Shown here piece after piece: positions 24,561 to 34,317 of a stretch of 64,000 nt of DNA. Every line of letters starts with the position of its first letter. The stretch's first letter is position 1. Source of the stretch: Micromonospora citrea (GTDB lineage Bacteria > Actinomycetota > Actinomycetes > Mycobacteriales > Micromonosporaceae). The translations under genes and the position numbers were made by a program. The notes under the pieces were generated by a model, which saw only the letters and a list, made by a program, of their open reading frames with translations, did no database searches and was not told the DNA's origin. The stretch spans positions 124,001-188,000 of the forward strand of contig NZ_FMHZ01000002.1 in assembly GCF_900090315.1 (NCBI RefSeq), written 5' to 3'.

Positions 24561-25928
24561 ATGCGACTTCGACGGACGATGCCCGCCCTGCTGGCCGGCG
24601 TCACGCTGGTGGCCGCCGCCGCCGTACTGCCGACTGTGGACGGCGTCGCGGCGACTGCGAGCGGCCCGAACAGCACGCTGGCCGCCTGCACGGCACCGGC
24701 CTGGGCCGAGGGCACCACCTATCCCGCCGGCAGCCGGGTCAGCTACGCCGGCCGGTCGTACCAGGCGCTGGTGACACACACCCCGCCGCCCGGCGCCGGC
24801 TGGAACCCGGCCGCCACGCCCTCGCTCTGGACCGACCTGGGCGCGTGCGACGGCACGCCCTCGCCCACCCCCACCGGCACCGCGTCCCCCTCCCCCACTC
24901 CCACGCCGACCGGCACCTCCTCTCCCAGCCCGACGCCCACGCCCACCGGCACGTCCACTCCGCCCGGTCCGGAGACGTGCGCCGGCAAGCCGAAGCCCGG
25001 CGGCAAGGTGCTCCAGGGCTACTGGGAGAACTGGGACGGCGCGGCCAACGGGGTCCATCCGCCGCTGGGCTGGATCCCGATCACCGACCCGCGCATCACC
25101 GCCCACGGCTACAACGTGGTCAACGCGGCGTTCCCGGTGATCCGCGCCGACGGCACCGTGCTGTGGGAGGACGGCATGGACAGCACGGTCCGGGTGCCGA
25201 CCCCGGCCGAGATGTGTCGTGCCAAGGCGGCCGGGCTGACCATCCTGATGTCGATCGGCGGTGCCGCCGCCGGGATCGACCTGAGCTCGGCCGCGGTCGC
25301 CGACCGGTTCGTCGCGACCGTCGTACCGATCCTGAAGCGGTACAACTTCGACGGCATCGACATCGACATCGAGACCGGGCTCACCGGCAGCGGGAACATC
25401 TCCCAACTCTCCCCGTCGCAGGCGAACCTGATCCGCATCATCGACGGGGTGCTCGCACAGATGCCCCCGACGTTCGGCCTCACGATGGCGCCGGAGACCG
25501 CGTACGTCACCGGCGGCAGCGTCACCTACGGCTCGATCTGGGGCGCGTACCTGCCGATCATCAAGCGGTACGCCGACAACGGCCGGCTCTGGTGGCTGAA
25601 CATGCAGTACTACAACGGCAGCATGTACGGCTGCTCCGGCGACTCCTACCCGGCCGGCACGGTGCAGGGCTTCACCGCGCAGACCGACTGCCTCGACGCC
25701 GGACTGGTCGTGCAGGGCACCACCATCCGCGTCCCGTACGACAAGCAGGTCCCCGGCCTGCCGGCGCAGCCCGGCGCCGGAAGCGGCCACATGGCACCCG
25801 CCACGGTGGCCCAGGCGTGGCAGAACTACGGCGGCCGCCTCAAGGGCCTGATGACCTGGTCGATCAACTGGGACGGTTCGAAGGGCTGGACCTTCGGCGA
25901 CAACGTCAGGGGCCTCCAGGGCCGCTGA
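24561..25928 (+). CDS. secreted GH18 chitinase with CBM5/12 domain
   Basis: A 455-residue exported chitinase that should cleave beta-1,4-linked N-acetylglucosamine chains. Residues 1-34 are a signal peptide. Residues 43-96 are a carbohydrate-binding module of the CBM5/12 type (PAWAEGTTYPAGSRVSYAGR... WTDLGAC). A Thr/Ser/Pro linker (98-138) follows, then the GH18 barrel, with DGIDIDIE at 264-271 carrying the catalytic Glu271. MSIGG and the late MTWSINWD match GH18 strands. ATG 24561 is chosen over ATG 24556, which is in another frame. GAGGAGG is upstream. Confidence 0.92.
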   Translation: MRLRRTMPALLAGVTLVAAAAVLPTVDGVAATASGPNSTLAACTAPAWAEGTTYPAGSRVSYAGRSYQALVTHTPPPGAGWNPAATPSLWTDLGACDGTPSPTPTGTASPSPTPTPTGTSSPSPTPTPTGTSTPPGPETCAGKPKPGGKVLQGYWENWDGAANGVHPPLGWIPITDPRITAHGYNVVNAAFPVIRADGTVLWEDGMDSTVRVPTPAEMCRAKAAGLTILMSIGGAAAGIDLSSAAVADRFVATVVPILKRYNFDGIDIDIETGLTGSGNISQLSPSQANLIRIIDGVLAQMPPTFGLTMAPETAYVTGGSVTYGSIWGAYLPIIKRYADNGRLWWLNMQYYNGSMYGCSGDSYPAGTVQGFTAQTDCLDAGLVVQGTTIRVPYDKQVPGLPAQPGAGSGHMAPATVAQAWQNYGGRLKGLMTWSINWDGSKGWTFGDNVRGLQGR

Positions 25929-25986
25929 GGCGTCCGGGCGGATGCCGGGCCCTCCGCCCGGCAACCGTCGGCACGAGCACGAGCAC

Positions 25987-26080
25987 GACGGTCAGCGCCG
26001 CCTCGCCCGTCGCGACCGCGCCAGCACGACCACGACCGTCAGCGCCGCCTCGCCCGTCGCGATCGCGCCAGCACGAGCAC
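25987..26080. repeat. 47-bp direct duplication at the 3' end of a gene
   Basis: The 47 bases at 25987-26033 repeat with few changes at 26034-26080. The second copy contains the last codons and stop of the minus-strand gene at 26039-27121. The first copy therefore is a spare gene end lying downstream, with its own stop in another frame. Confidence 0.8.
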
Positions 26081-27121
26081 GGCCACGACGACCAACCCCA
26101 GCCCGAGTCCACCGGCGGCCACGACGGACGCGACGGCCACGCCGCCCGGGCTGCCGGCCCGGTCGCCGGCCGCGCGGGCGGTCGGCTCGGGCGTGGCCCG
26201 CGGCGTGGCGGGCGTGGCGCCCGCGGTGAGGGGGTAACGGAGGAGGCGAGGCCACGTGCCCGCCGGCTGGTCGGCGGTCTCGGACAGGGTGAGCAGGGAC
26301 CGCCCGTCGGCGCTGAAGGTGATCGACTCGCCCTGCGGCTCGTCGGGCAGCGGGGTGACCCGCGGGGTCCCGCCGGTCAACGCGCCGATCAGGTCACCGT
26401 CGGCGACGTCGAACTCGAACGCGTCGGCGTAGGTGCGCAACACCACCCGGCGGCCGTCGGGCGCGGTGGCGGCGCCGGTGACCGCCGTGCGGCCGAGCGC
26501 CGAGAAGGGGTTGCTCGTCGTGGAGGCCGGCAGCCGGACCTGCCCCACCTTCGCCAGCGGCGTCGTCGCGCCCGGCCGCAGGTCGGCGCTCGGGGCGTAC
26601 AGGACGGCCGAGTACTTGGTCACGATCACCGGCCGGTTGTCGGCGGTCACGAGCAGCGCCTCGGAGTCGTGCGGACCGTCCGGGTACGCCATGCGGTACA
26701 GCACCGGCCGGTCGGTGCCCGGCGCCAGCTTCCACACCGCGACCGTCTGCCGCGAACGGTCGTTGTCGCCGGTGTCCGCCACCCAGACCGTGCCGTCCGC
26801 GCCGACCGCGAGGTCCTCGGTGTCCCGGGGCCGCGACGGATAGGAGACCGTACGCACGACGGCGCACCTCGGATCCAGGAAGAAGATCCGGCGGCGCGCC
26901 TCGTCGTCCGCGCCGTCGTTGACGACGACGTATCCGTCGTCGGTGGCGGCCATTCCGGAGATCTCGGTCAGCCGGCTGTCGCGCACCTCGCACACCGGCG
27001 TGGCCGGTGCGGGGCCGGGTGACGGGTTCGCCGCCGCCCCGCCCGGCGGAGCCAGGACGGCGAGGGCCGCCGCCGTCACCGCCGCCCGCGCTCCGCGTGT
27101 GATTCCCTCGCTTCGTCGCAT
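26039..27121 (-). CDS. secreted, C-terminally anchored beta-propeller-like protein
   Basis: A 360-residue exported protein of unknown function. The signal peptide comprises about residues 1-33. The body has repeated strands such as SRLTEISGMAATDDGYVVVN, DTEDLAVGADGTVWVADTGDN and DSEALLVTADNRPVIVT, which look like propeller blades. A Pro/Thr/Ala linker follows. The C-terminus is a membrane helix (VVAAGGLGLGLVVVAVLVL) followed by ARSRRARRR, so it is anchored with the body outside. ATG 27121 is chosen to give an intact signal peptide. The last codons lie in a duplicated 47-base segment. Confidence 0.72.
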   Translation of the reverse strand: MRRSEGITRGARAAVTAAALAVLAPPGGAAANPSPGPAPATPVCEVRDSRLTEISGMAATDDGYVVVNDGADDEARRRIFFLDPRCAVVRTVSYPSRPRDTEDLAVGADGTVWVADTGDNDRSRQTVAVWKLAPGTDRPVLYRMAYPDGPHDSEALLVTADNRPVIVTKYSAVLYAPSADLRPGATTPLAKVGQVRLPASTTSNPFSALGRTAVTGAATAPDGRRVVLRTYADAFEFDVADGDLIGALTGGTPRVTPLPDEPQGESITFSADGRSLLTLSETADQPAGTWPRLLRYPLTAGATPATPRATPEPTARAAGDRAGSPGGVAVASVVAAGGLGLGLVVVAVLVLARSRRARRR

Positions 27122-27424
27122 CGCCAGCAATCCTGCCACTGCCGGTCCGCCCGCCGGCGCAACCGGAGGCCGACCCGGGCTCCGCCGGGACGCGCCGGGC
27201 CTGCGCTCGCGGGCTTCACCCGGGTGGCCCGGCGTCTCCGCCAGGCTGCCGCGGGTGCGCCTCCGCCCGGCAGCGAATCCTCGGTCCCGCCGAGGCCGAC
27301 GACCGCTGAGGTGTCGACGAACGTCCACCGAGGCCGCTGGACGTCGCGGTCTGTCGCCCGAGGGTCCCGCTGCCGGCGGCCACGGAGACGGCGAGGATGA
27401 CCGCGCTCCCGCCGGCGGGGACAG
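27122..27424. other. 303-base gap without recognised gene
   Basis: This gap lies between the start of the anchored protein gene and the end of the next minus-strand gene. No reading frame with a ribosome-binding site and family resemblance was found, and no strong repeat or clear promoter was seen. Confidence 0.5.
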
Positions 27425-29650
27425 TCACCGGGCGGCGGGTCCGACGATCCGGGCCCGGGCGTCGGCGAGCAGGTTCGCCGCGTGCGGGCCGGCGGCGTAA
27501 CGGGCCGCGTCGACGCTGTCCGTGACCGCGGCGACCGGGTCGGGATTGGTCGCGCGGTGCAGGGCGAGCCACACCCACCGGTGTTCGCCGCCGTCGAGCT
27601 GGGAACGGCGGGCGCGCAGGTGCGCCGGCCCGGTCAGGGCCCGGGCGGCGATGCTGGCGACGACGTCCGGGTCGTCGCCGACCCCCGCGTGGCGGGCCGC
27701 CTCCTCCGCCACCCACCAGGCCAGGTCCCGGAGTTCCGGTTCGGACAGTTCGGCCAGCCGCTCCGCCTCGGGCAGCCCGGCCGGCGCTTCGACGGCGGGG
27801 CCGAGCGAGCCGACGAGCCTCCTGCCGGGCAGCGGCCGGCGGGGATACAGCGGGGGCAGGTCCGGCACGATCCGGAAGCCGATGTCGGCGGCGTCAATCC
27901 GGGCCAGGTCCTCGGCGGTGACGCCGTGGCCGGTGAATCGCCGCACCGCGACCAGGCCCTGCTGCGGCTTGCCGCGTCGGTGGTCGGCGAAGTCGAGGTC
28001 GGCGAGCGCCGGGGCGACCGGTGGTGGCGCGTCGAGGTCGCCGAACGGTTCCACCGACAGCAGCACCTCGCCATGCTCGGCGAACGACAGCCGGGTCACC
28101 GCGTTGACGTTCCAGAACATGCTGGCGGCGCGCCCGCCGACGGACGCGCGGGTCAGCACGGGCGCGGTCGAGCCCTGCCAGCCGTTGTACTCAACGGCGA
28201 GCACGGCGTCACCGAGGTCCAGCACCGCCACCCACGGATCGATCGACTGCCGCCTCATCATGTCGTCGCCGATGGCCCGCAGCGACTCCGGTCGTCCCGG
28301 GTCCGCGCCGAAGGCGCGCAGCACGTCCGCGACGCTCGTCCCGGTCGCCACGGTGACCGTCGCGGCCTCGCCGAGGCTGCTGCGGCGCACCCACCGGTAG
28401 GCGGTCTCGGGCCGTTCGGGCCGCACCGGTTCGGGCTCGCCGCGCAGCCGGTGGCCCAGCCGGTCCGTCCGGGCGTGGACGATCTCGGGCGCGGCGGGCG
28501 CCTGCCACACCACCAGCTCGTAGTGCTCGGTGTCGCCCTCGTCGGTGTCGTCCCGGCCGCGGGCGTGCACCCGCAGCCGGTAGTCACCCGGCCAGGGTGG
28601 GGTGATGTGGCGCAGGTGCGCGTCGCTCGCGTCGGGGCCGAGCACCGAGGCGCCACCGACGGCCGCCCGCCAGCTGACCTCGACGATCTCCTCCCAGCCG
28701 GTCGCGACGTCCGGCGGTGGCCCGTCAAGGATGCTCACACTGATCCGGACGTGCCCGGTCTCGACGCCGGCGCGGATCACCGCGCCGCCGGGGACGACGA
28801 CGACCAGCCCGTTGCCGCCGAAGTCGACCTGCGGGACGTCGGAGCCCTCCAGCAGCGCGAACCGGTGCCCCGACACCGGCGCCGACCCGCTGGACCGGAG
28901 GGGAAGCAGGTATTCCGCCCTAACCTGGTCGAGCAGCGCGGCGGCGTAGCCGGCGGGCATCGGGGCCTCGCGCAGCAACAGGACCGCGGTGCCGATCGCG
29001 ACGCCGAGCACGGCCGGTGGTTCCATGGCCCAGCTCCGCACCCCCACCCCGCGCAGGACGACGGCGGCCGTGGCCACGGACAGGGCGAGCTGGGCCGCGC
29101 CGTGCGCCGCCGCGACACCCCGCTCGTCGGTGACGTCCGGCCCCACCGTCAGCAGGCCACCCACTCGCGGGTGGGTGGCCAGCCGGCGGGCCAGCGCGGC
29201 GACGAGCGGCACCGCACCGGGCCGGACCTGCTCCAGCACGGCCACCCCGGTGACCGCCTCGCTCTGCCCGCTCATGGTCGCGACGCCGAACTTGCCGGTC
29301 AACGGCTCGTCCAGCAGACCGGCGAGCTCCGGGACGGTCCCCAGGCCCAGCTCCGCCACGGTCAGTTCCAGCGCGCCGAGCAGGCGTTCGGTCAGCAGGG
29401 GCGGCAGCGAGCCGAGCGCGTCGCGTACCGACGGGTCGCCCGGTCGCGCCGCGCCGCCGGAGCGGAACCTCGCCACCGCCGGACGCTGGCCGGCGAACGC
29501 GGGGATCGGCAGCGCGTCGCTGTCGGCGACGGCCCGCAGCCGGCCGAGCTCGGCCGCCGGTCCCGGCGGGATGCGGGTGAGGACGAGCGGCAGCGCGGCC
29601 GCGACCGGCCCCGCCAACTCCGCCAGCACCGCATCAGGGATCTCGACCAC
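27425..29650 (-). CDS. large protein with DUF6461-like region
   Basis: A 741-residue cytoplasmic protein. The middle-to-late segment (DPWVAVLDLGDAVLAVEYNG, then MFWNVNAVTRLSFAEHGEVL) resembles DUF6461, a domain found in actinobacterial proteins of unknown function. The N-terminal 400 residues are Ala/Leu-rich and not recognised. Start GTG 29650 is set by GGAGG six bases upstream; longer frames reach 29791 but lack a site. It stands alone on the minus strand, divergent from a secreted glycosidase-like gene. No enzymatic motif was seen. Confidence 0.65.
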   Translation of the reverse strand: MVEIPDAVLAELAGPVAAALPLVLTRIPPGPAAELGRLRAVADSDALPIPAFAGQRPAVARFRSGGAARPGDPSVRDALGSLPPLLTERLLGALELTVAELGLGTVPELAGLLDEPLTGKFGVATMSGQSEAVTGVAVLEQVRPGAVPLVAALARRLATHPRVGGLLTVGPDVTDERGVAAAHGAAQLALSVATAAVVLRGVGVRSWAMEPPAVLGVAIGTAVLLLREAPMPAGYAAALLDQVRAEYLLPLRSSGSAPVSGHRFALLEGSDVPQVDFGGNGLVVVVPGGAVIRAGVETGHVRISVSILDGPPPDVATGWEEIVEVSWRAAVGGASVLGPDASDAHLRHITPPWPGDYRLRVHARGRDDTDEGDTEHYELVVWQAPAAPEIVHARTDRLGHRLRGEPEPVRPERPETAYRWVRRSSLGEAATVTVATGTSVADVLRAFGADPGRPESLRAIGDDMMRRQSIDPWVAVLDLGDAVLAVEYNGWQGSTAPVLTRASVGGRAASMFWNVNAVTRLSFAEHGEVLLSVEPFGDLDAPPPVAPALADLDFADHRRGKPQQGLVAVRRFTGHGVTAEDLARIDAADIGFRIVPDLPPLYPRRPLPGRRLVGSLGPAVEAPAGLPEAERLAELSEPELRDLAWWVAEEAARHAGVGDDPDVVASIAARALTGPAHLRARRSQLDGGEHRWVWLALHRATNPDPVAAVTDSVDAARYAAGPHAANLLADARARIVGPAAR

Positions 29651-29849
29651 AGCACCTCCGTCGTCCGCCCGTACGGGACAGCCGAATCCAACCATGTACG
29701 TACGACGCGGCCCGCGACCCGGGCCAGGCGATGAGCACCGCGCCGGACGAATCGGATCGACAGATGTCTCTAGCGCGATCGACACCCGCATGGTAGGAAT
29801 CTGCCAAATCTGTTAACCGGTACGAAATTTTTCCACAGAGAGGGACCCG

Positions 29850-31541
29850 ATGACGACAAGACGGATCATGGCCACCCTCGTGGCCGCCGCCGTCGGCCTG
29901 GCCGTGGCGGCACCACCGGCCGGCGCGGCCCCCACGCAGGAACGGACCGTCACCTACCACGGCTACCGCCTGGCCGTCCCCGCCGACTGGCAGGTCGTCG
30001 ACCTGGCGACCGACCCGCACGCCTGCGTCCGCTTCGACCGGCCCGCCGTCTACCTCGGCCGTCCGGGGGACGAACCCTGGTGCCCCTCCGGGCTCGTCGG
30101 CCGGACGGCGGGACTGATCGTCGAGCCGATCGACTCCGCGACCGCCGGGCGGATCACGGCCGACACGGCGGTCACGGTGAGCGGGCGGGCGACCGCCGGC
30201 GGCGCGGTCTCCCGCGACGGGACGATCCAGGTCGCGGTACGCGACGCGGGCGTGCTGGTCACCGCCCTGCACACCCCCGAGACCGAGCCGGCGGTCCGCC
30301 GCGTCCTTGCCTCCGCCCGCCTCGCCCCCGGCGCCACGCCGGTGTCGCCGGACGACGTGCGCACCGACGCGGCGTCCGCCACGGTGACGCCGACGGCGGC
30401 GGCCGCCCCGCAGCCCGGCACCTACACCGGCAAGGGCTTCGACACGTGCACCGCCCCGTCGCAGTCGACGATGGACGCCTGGCGCAACAGCTCGCCGTAC
30501 CGCGCGATCGGCATCTACATCAGCGGCTCGAGCCGGTCCTGCACGCAGGCCAACCTGACCGCGAGCTGGGTGACCAACCAGACCGGCAAGGGCTGGCACC
30601 TCATCCCCATCGAGCTGGACCGCCAGGCGCCGTGCGGCACCCGTACGCCGAAGATGTCGTACGACCCCGCCACGGCCCGGTCCGAGGGAGCGGCCCGGGC
30701 CAACAGCGCGGTGAGCGCGGCCCGGGCGCTGGGCATCCCCGGCGGAAGCGTGATCTACAACGACATCGAGCACTACCCGTCGACCGAGTCGTGCAAGGCC
30801 GCCGTGCTGTCGTACCTCTCCGGCTGGACCCAGCAGCTCCACGCGCTCGGCTACCTCTCGGGGATGTACTCCAGCGGCTCCTCCGGGGTCCGGGACCTGT
30901 GCGGCGCCTACAACGACAGCCGGTACACCCGCGTCGACCACCTCTTCTTCGCCTGGTGGAACGGCGTGGCGGACACCGACGCCGGCGACTACTGCGCGGA
31001 CGCCCACTACGCCGACCGGCAACGCATCCACCAGTACACGGGCGACAGCTACGAGACCTGGGGCGGCGTGCGCATCTACATCGACCGCGACTACCTGGAC
31101 GTGTCGGCCGGCAGCACGCCGCCGCCGGACGGGTTCACCACCACCGTCGACAACACCACCGCGGGTCGGTTCACGGCGAGCGCGAACTGGGGCACGTCGG
31201 CCTACTCGGCACAGCGGTACGGCGCCGACTACCGGTTCGCCACCCCGACCCCCGCCAGCGACACCGCCTGGTACCGGGCGGACGTGCCGGAGACCGGCTC
31301 CTACGAGGTCTCGGTCTGGTACCCGGCCGACCCCGGCTACAACGACTCGACCCCGTACATCGTGACGACGACGGCCGGCAACCAGACGGTGCGGGTGAAC
31401 CAGCGCGTCAACGGCGGCCGATGGGTGTCGCTCGGGGTGTTCACCCTGGGCGCGGGCGACGGCAACAAGGTGGGCGTCAGCCGGTGGACCAGCGGCACCG
31501 GCTACGTCGTCGCCGACGCGGTCCGCATCACCCGCGTCTGA
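29850..31541 (+). CDS. secreted glycoside-hydrolase-like (DUF1906) protein with golvesin-type C-terminal domain
   Basis: A 563-residue exported protein. Residues 1-26 are a signal peptide. Residues 27-175 are an unrecognised beta-rich region. Residues 188-425 are a DUF1906/Rv2525c-like TIM-barrel (GKGFDTCTAPSQSTMDAW, IGIYISG, GSVIYNDIEHY, FFAWWNG, RIHQYTGD, IYIDRDYLD). The C-terminal 130 residues match the golvesin/Xly carbohydrate-binding-like domain (SAQRYGADYRFA, WYRADVPETGSYEVSVWYPA). ATG 29850 follows GAGAGGG. Cell-wall polysaccharide binding or cleavage is likely; activity is unproven for this family. Confidence 0.82.
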   Translation: MTTRRIMATLVAAAVGLAVAAPPAGAAPTQERTVTYHGYRLAVPADWQVVDLATDPHACVRFDRPAVYLGRPGDEPWCPSGLVGRTAGLIVEPIDSATAGRITADTAVTVSGRATAGGAVSRDGTIQVAVRDAGVLVTALHTPETEPAVRRVLASARLAPGATPVSPDDVRTDAASATVTPTAAAAPQPGTYTGKGFDTCTAPSQSTMDAWRNSSPYRAIGIYISGSSRSCTQANLTASWVTNQTGKGWHLIPIELDRQAPCGTRTPKMSYDPATARSEGAARANSAVSAARALGIPGGSVIYNDIEHYPSTESCKAAVLSYLSGWTQQLHALGYLSGMYSSGSSGVRDLCGAYNDSRYTRVDHLFFAWWNGVADTDAGDYCADAHYADRQRIHQYTGDSYETWGGVRIYIDRDYLDVSAGSTPPPDGFTTTVDNTTAGRFTASANWGTSAYSAQRYGADYRFATPTPASDTAWYRADVPETGSYEVSVWYPADPGYNDSTPYIVTTTAGNQTVRVNQRVNGGRWVSLGVFTLGAGDGNKVGVSRWTSGTGYVVADAVRITRV

Positions 31542-31582
31542 CCCGGCCCCGCCGCCCGACCGGACGCCGACGGGCGGGCACG

Positions 31583-31634
31583 GCGCCTTCTCGGCGGTGA
31601 CGTCACCGCAGGGCCGTCTCCGCCGAGAAGGCGC
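31583..31634 (+). terminator. strong hairpin after DUF1906 gene
   Basis: GCGCCTTCTCGGCGG (31583-31597) pairs perfectly with CCGCCGAGAAGGCGC (31620-31634): a 15-base-pair stem with a 22-base loop, 42 bases after the stop. Confidence 0.7.
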
Positions 31635-31758
31635 GTCGGGTCGGCATCGGTCGAGGCACGGCTGCCGTGGCGATCGACCGGCCACCCCGTCCGGATGGCA
31701 GAGGTGTGACGCACTAGCATTGCCGCGGTCCGGGACGGCTCTGCTGAAACGAGGCGAA

Positions 31759-32472
31759 ATGCGTTGGCTCCGGCAGTTACTCGGCGGCGGGCGGGTCCAG
31801 CTCGACACGGGACGGCAGGAGACACTGCTGCGGGACGTCCGGCTCCGGTACGGCGCCCGCGCGCAGATCCGGTTCGCCGAGCAGGTCGACGCGGTCACCG
31901 CGCTGCTGGACAGCGACGACGGCCTGGTGGTGGCCGCCCGGATCGTCAGCCAGGTCGCCGACGAGGCCCACGCCGACCTGCAGGTCCAGGCCCAGGACAT
32001 ACACCGACGGACGGGCCGGCGGCTCCTGGTGCACCGGCGGAACTACCGGCCGCTGTGGATGGAGGCCGGCCAGGCCCTGCGGTGGCCGCTGTTCACGCTG
32101 CCGTGCGGCTTCCACCCGTACGCCCAGGTCGCCGCCGCCGCCACGGTGATCGGCGGCCGGGCGTCCCGGCTGGACCGGGTGACCGACCCGAACCCGCTCG
32201 TGACCCGCGTGTTCGAGGTGCTCGACCTCACCGTGGCGGGTTGGGAGTACGGCCGGGTGCGGATCGACACCGACGCCGCAGCCCTGGTGGACCGACTGAT
32301 CTCGGGCGCCGGGCAGGTCCTCGCGGCCATGGACGATCCGCCCCGGCTGCCGCCTCCGGTTCGGGAGCTGATGCGTCGCAACAACACCATGGACGTGCAC
32401 GACCCGGCCGGCGGCCGGGCGGTGGGCGCGATCAACGTGGGCGCGACGCTGCGCGAGCGTCTGCTGGTCTGA
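31759..32472 (+). CDS. hypothetical protein
   Basis: A 237-residue, probably cytoplasmic protein that I do not recognise. It contains LRDVRLRYGARAQIRFAEQ, a central YRPLWMEAGQALRWPLFTLPCGFHP and a C-terminal NTMDVHDPAGGRAVGAINVG. ATG 31759 has a GAGGCGA site, and TAGCAT near 31712 could be a -10. It is convergent with the multicopper oxidase operon and has no operon partner. Confidence 0.6.
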   Translation: MRWLRQLLGGGRVQLDTGRQETLLRDVRLRYGARAQIRFAEQVDAVTALLDSDDGLVVAARIVSQVADEAHADLQVQAQDIHRRTGRRLLVHRRNYRPLWMEAGQALRWPLFTLPCGFHPYAQVAAAATVIGGRASRLDRVTDPNPLVTRVFEVLDLTVAGWEYGRVRIDTDAAALVDRLISGAGQVLAAMDDPPRLPPPVRELMRRNNTMDVHDPAGGRAVGAINVGATLRERLLV

Positions 32473-32577
32473 GCGGGCCGCAACCGCCAGGCTCGACGAG
32501 CGGTCCGGCCGCGCCGCTCGGGGCCGACACGTGGCGGTGGCGCGACGCCGGGCATCGGCGCCGCGCCGCCCGTCCGG

Positions 32578-34317
32578 TCACGAGTACATCAGGTGCAGCG
32601 TCATCCCGGCGTCGGCGTGCGCCAGGTTGTGGCAGTGGTTGGCCCACATTCCGGGGTTGTCGGCCAGAAACGCCACCTTCCAGACCTCGCCGGGGCGCAC
32701 GTCGAAGGAGTCCAGCCACAGGGGGCTCCCGGTCGCCGGTCTGCCGTCGCGGGTCAGCACCAGGACGTGGTGCCCGTGCAGGTGCCACGGGTGCACGACC
32801 GGGGACCGGTTCACGATGGTGAACTTGACGACGTCGCCGAGGCGCACGACCTGGGACGGGATGTCGGGGTCGGCCGCGCCGTTGACGGTGTGGGCGTACC
32901 GCGGGAGCAGCCCGCGCAGGTCGAGACCGCGATCGAGGACGAGGGTGAACTTCCGGTCGTAGCGGGCCCACGGGGCCGTCGCGGCGGCGCCGTAGCCGAG
33001 CGGGTCCAGCACCGGCCACGCGCCGGTCGCCGCCGACACCGGTCCGGTCGAGTGGACCTGGCGTCCGTCGACGAACAGCGCCACCGGCGTGGCGGGCGCG
33101 GTGAACACCAGGTCGTAGCGTCCTCCGGCCGGGATCATCACCGCGGTGTCCACCAGTGGCGTCGGGCCCCGCAGGTCGTATCCGTCGATCGCGGCGACCC
33201 GGAACGGGGTCCCCGCCAGGGCGTACCGGTGGGTCGTGCTGTCGGTGTTGATCAACCGCAGCCGCACCGGCGTCCCCGCCCCGACCGGCTCCGTTCTCGG
33301 CGCGGGCAGCGGCAGGCCGGACAGGGTGTGCACCGCCACGGTGACGTCGACGCCCGTCGCCGGCGCCGGACGCACCACCAGGACGCCGTAGAGCCCTTTG
33401 CGCACACCGATGTCGGACACCGCGTGCGTGTGGTACCAGTACGTCCCGACCTGGTCGGCGCGGAACCGGTAGACGAACTCCTGCCCGGGCAGCACCGCGT
33501 CCTGCGTCACGCCGGGCACCCCGTCCTGGCTGTTCGGCACGTCGTACCCGTGCCAGTGCAGCGTGACCCCCCGCGCGATGTCCCGGTTGCGCAGCGTCAC
33601 CTCCAACACGTCGCCGACGGTGGCGGTCAGCTCCGGCCCGGGGACCTGCCCGTTGAACGCCCACGCTCCCACGTCCCGGCCGCCCACGCTCACCGTGGCG
33701 GTCCCGGCCGTCAGGGTGAACCGCCTGGTCGGTTCCCCGGCGGGCTGCGCGTCCTGATACTGGTGATCATGGGGTACGGCCGGAGCGGGGGCCGGAGCGA
33801 CGGCCAGCCCGGTCCCGGTCACCAGCGCCCCGACCGCCACCGCGACGGCCGCCCGGGACACCGTCGGCGACGGGCGCGCGCCGAGGAGGCGCCAGGTGAC
33901 CGCGGTCGCCGCGACGACCCCGGCGACCGCCAGCAGCCCGGCTCCCGCCGACGCCGGATAGCCGTGCAGGACCGTCACGAGCAGGCCGCCGCCGGTGGCG
34001 TACCCGGCGAAGAGAAGCGGGACCGCGACGGAGCGGATGTCGCCCCGGGCCCGCAGCAGCCGCGGCCCGGCGACGACCACCGCCGCGAGGGACAGTGGGG
34101 CGGCGATGAGGATCTTCTCCGCCGCGAACCACCAGCCGGCGCGGGCGAGCGCGGTGATCGTGATCGCCCGGGCGAGCGTGGCGAGCAGCGCGAGGGCGGC
34201 CAGTCCCAGTGCGAGCGGCCGGCGTCGGGCGGCCGACGCGGCGCCGCCGCCCAGCCACCCGGCGGTCGCGAGGACCGCGATCACCAGGTCGGCCGCGAGC
34301 AGCGAGCCGGTGGTCAT
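32578..34317 (-). CDS. multicopper oxidase with N-terminal membrane domain
   Basis: A 579-residue copper oxidase. Residues 1-175 form about five transmembrane helices. The cupredoxin part carries all copper-ligand motifs: TLHWHGYDV, GTYWYHTHA, VVHPWHLHGHH and MWANHCHNLAHADAGM (type 1 Cys, His and axial Met). DHQYQDAQP precedes the first domain. ATG 34317 overlaps the upstream gene by four bases. It is the third gene of an operon with a CxxC peroxidase-like protein and a membrane protein. A metal-oxidation or copper-stress role outside the membrane is likely. The anchoring domain is unusual for the family. Confidence 0.9.
   Translation of the reverse strand: MTTGSLLAADLVIAVLATAGWLGGGAASAARRRPLALGLAALALLATLARAITITALARAGWWFAAEKILIAAPLSLAAVVVAGPRLLRARGDIRSVAVPLLFAGYATGGGLLVTVLHGYPASAGAGLLAVAGVVAATAVTWRLLGARPSPTVSRAAVAVAVGALVTGTGLAVAPAPAPAVPHDHQYQDAQPAGEPTRRFTLTAGTATVSVGGRDVGAWAFNGQVPGPELTATVGDVLEVTLRNRDIARGVTLHWHGYDVPNSQDGVPGVTQDAVLPGQEFVYRFRADQVGTYWYHTHAVSDIGVRKGLYGVLVVRPAPATGVDVTVAVHTLSGLPLPAPRTEPVGAGTPVRLRLINTDSTTHRYALAGTPFRVAAIDGYDLRGPTPLVDTAVMIPAGGRYDLVFTAPATPVALFVDGRQVHSTGPVSAATGAWPVLDPLGYGAAATAPWARYDRKFTLVLDRGLDLRGLLPRYAHTVNGAADPDIPSQVVRLGDVVKFTIVNRSPVVHPWHLHGHHVLVLTRDGRPATGSPLWLDSFDVRPGEVWKVAFLADNPGMWANHCHNLAHADAGMTLHLMYS

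Noticed and set aside
24845..27022. 725-residue plus-strand frame through the chitinase and the anchored protein gene
   Set aside because: Frame-shifted reading of one gene and antisense reading of the next.
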